Position numbers and translations under genes: made by a program
Notes under the pieces: generated by a model
What the model saw: only the letters and a program-made list of their open reading frames with translations
Told to the model about the DNA's origin: nothing
Database searches by the model: none
Assembly: GCA_003001795.1 (NCBI GenBank)
Contig: PVNI01000005.1
Coordinates: forward strand, 248,001-312,000
Length of the DNA stretch: 64,000 nt
Origin: Actinomadura viridilutea
GTDB lineage: Bacteria > Actinomycetota > Actinomycetes > Streptosporangiales > Streptosporangiaceae
Direction of reading: 5' to 3'
In this document: one piece after another, positions 63,971 to 64,000 of the stretch
Layout: every line of letters starts with the position of its first letter
Position numbering within the stretch: position 1 is the first letter of the stretch

Positions 63971-64000
63971 CCGCTGGAGTCGGGCCGTCCGCCCGCCGCG

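Overview
The window is GC-rich chromosomal DNA (coding parts look about 70-75% GC) from a filamentous-type actinomycete. Codon use, GTG/TTG starts, a bldG-type sporulation regulator, an actinobacterial Flp/Tad pilus operon and an ephE/acs neighbourhood support this. A thermomonosporacean or streptosporangialean relative (Actinomadura-like) is my best guess, but it is inference. No rRNA, tRNA, intact mobile element or CRISPR array was seen.

Region 1 (1-36 kb) is mostly ordinary, densely packed chromosome. It holds a fatty-acyl-AMP ligase followed by an MmpL-type transporter cut by the left edge, secreted and anchored proteins, IclR and TetR regulators, an RlpA-like protein, a diiron ferritin-like protein, a GH1 beta-glycosidase and a CapA-like lipoprotein. 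It also holds a DUF2231-Rieske membrane protein, TSUP and ABC transport proteins, RDD and DUF2752 proteins, a PP2C phosphatase, a NarL-type two-component pair, and an MFS transporter translationally coupled to a divergent QueA-like enzyme. SerB, a FUSC protein, SixA, a 37-residue membrane peptide and a K+-independent H+-pyrophosphatase complete it.

Region 2 (36-61 kb) is a developmental and surface locus with signs of local decay. It contains a divergent HisI-like protein, the bldG/anti-sigma pair, an MrfA-type DEAH helicase, an IS5-type transposase remnant, a PadR-ABC-FtsX efflux-type operon, a fibronectin-III surface protein, and a minus-strand Tad pilus operon (Ssd/CpaE, TadA, TadB, TadC, DUF4244 pilin, TadE, Rv3654c-like). 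A Fic-fold protein and acetyl-CoA synthetase follow. The gene order helicase - tad - acs - holin-like - ephE matches M. tuberculosis Rv3649 to Rv3670, and bldG beside the helicase matches Streptomyces (from memory). Inserted into this conserved frame are a 155-bp tandem array, a MenE-like gene fragment lying antisense inside the 3' end of tadA, about 3.5 kb of lower-GC DNA with no confident gene, a duplicated 3' end of the Fic-like gene, and a broken second piece of the helicase gene 22 kb away. No new multigene system is clearly present. The most interesting material is this patchwork around the tad operon.

Region 3 (61-64 kb) carries NhaA, a DUF1469 holin-like membrane protein and an EphE-like alpha/beta hydrolase.

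Functional themes are surface and envelope (FAAL/MmpL, RlpA, CapA, FnIII protein, Tad pili), regulation of development (BldG and its kinase partner, PP2C, two-component system), and ion/energy homeostasis (HppA, NhaA, Acs).
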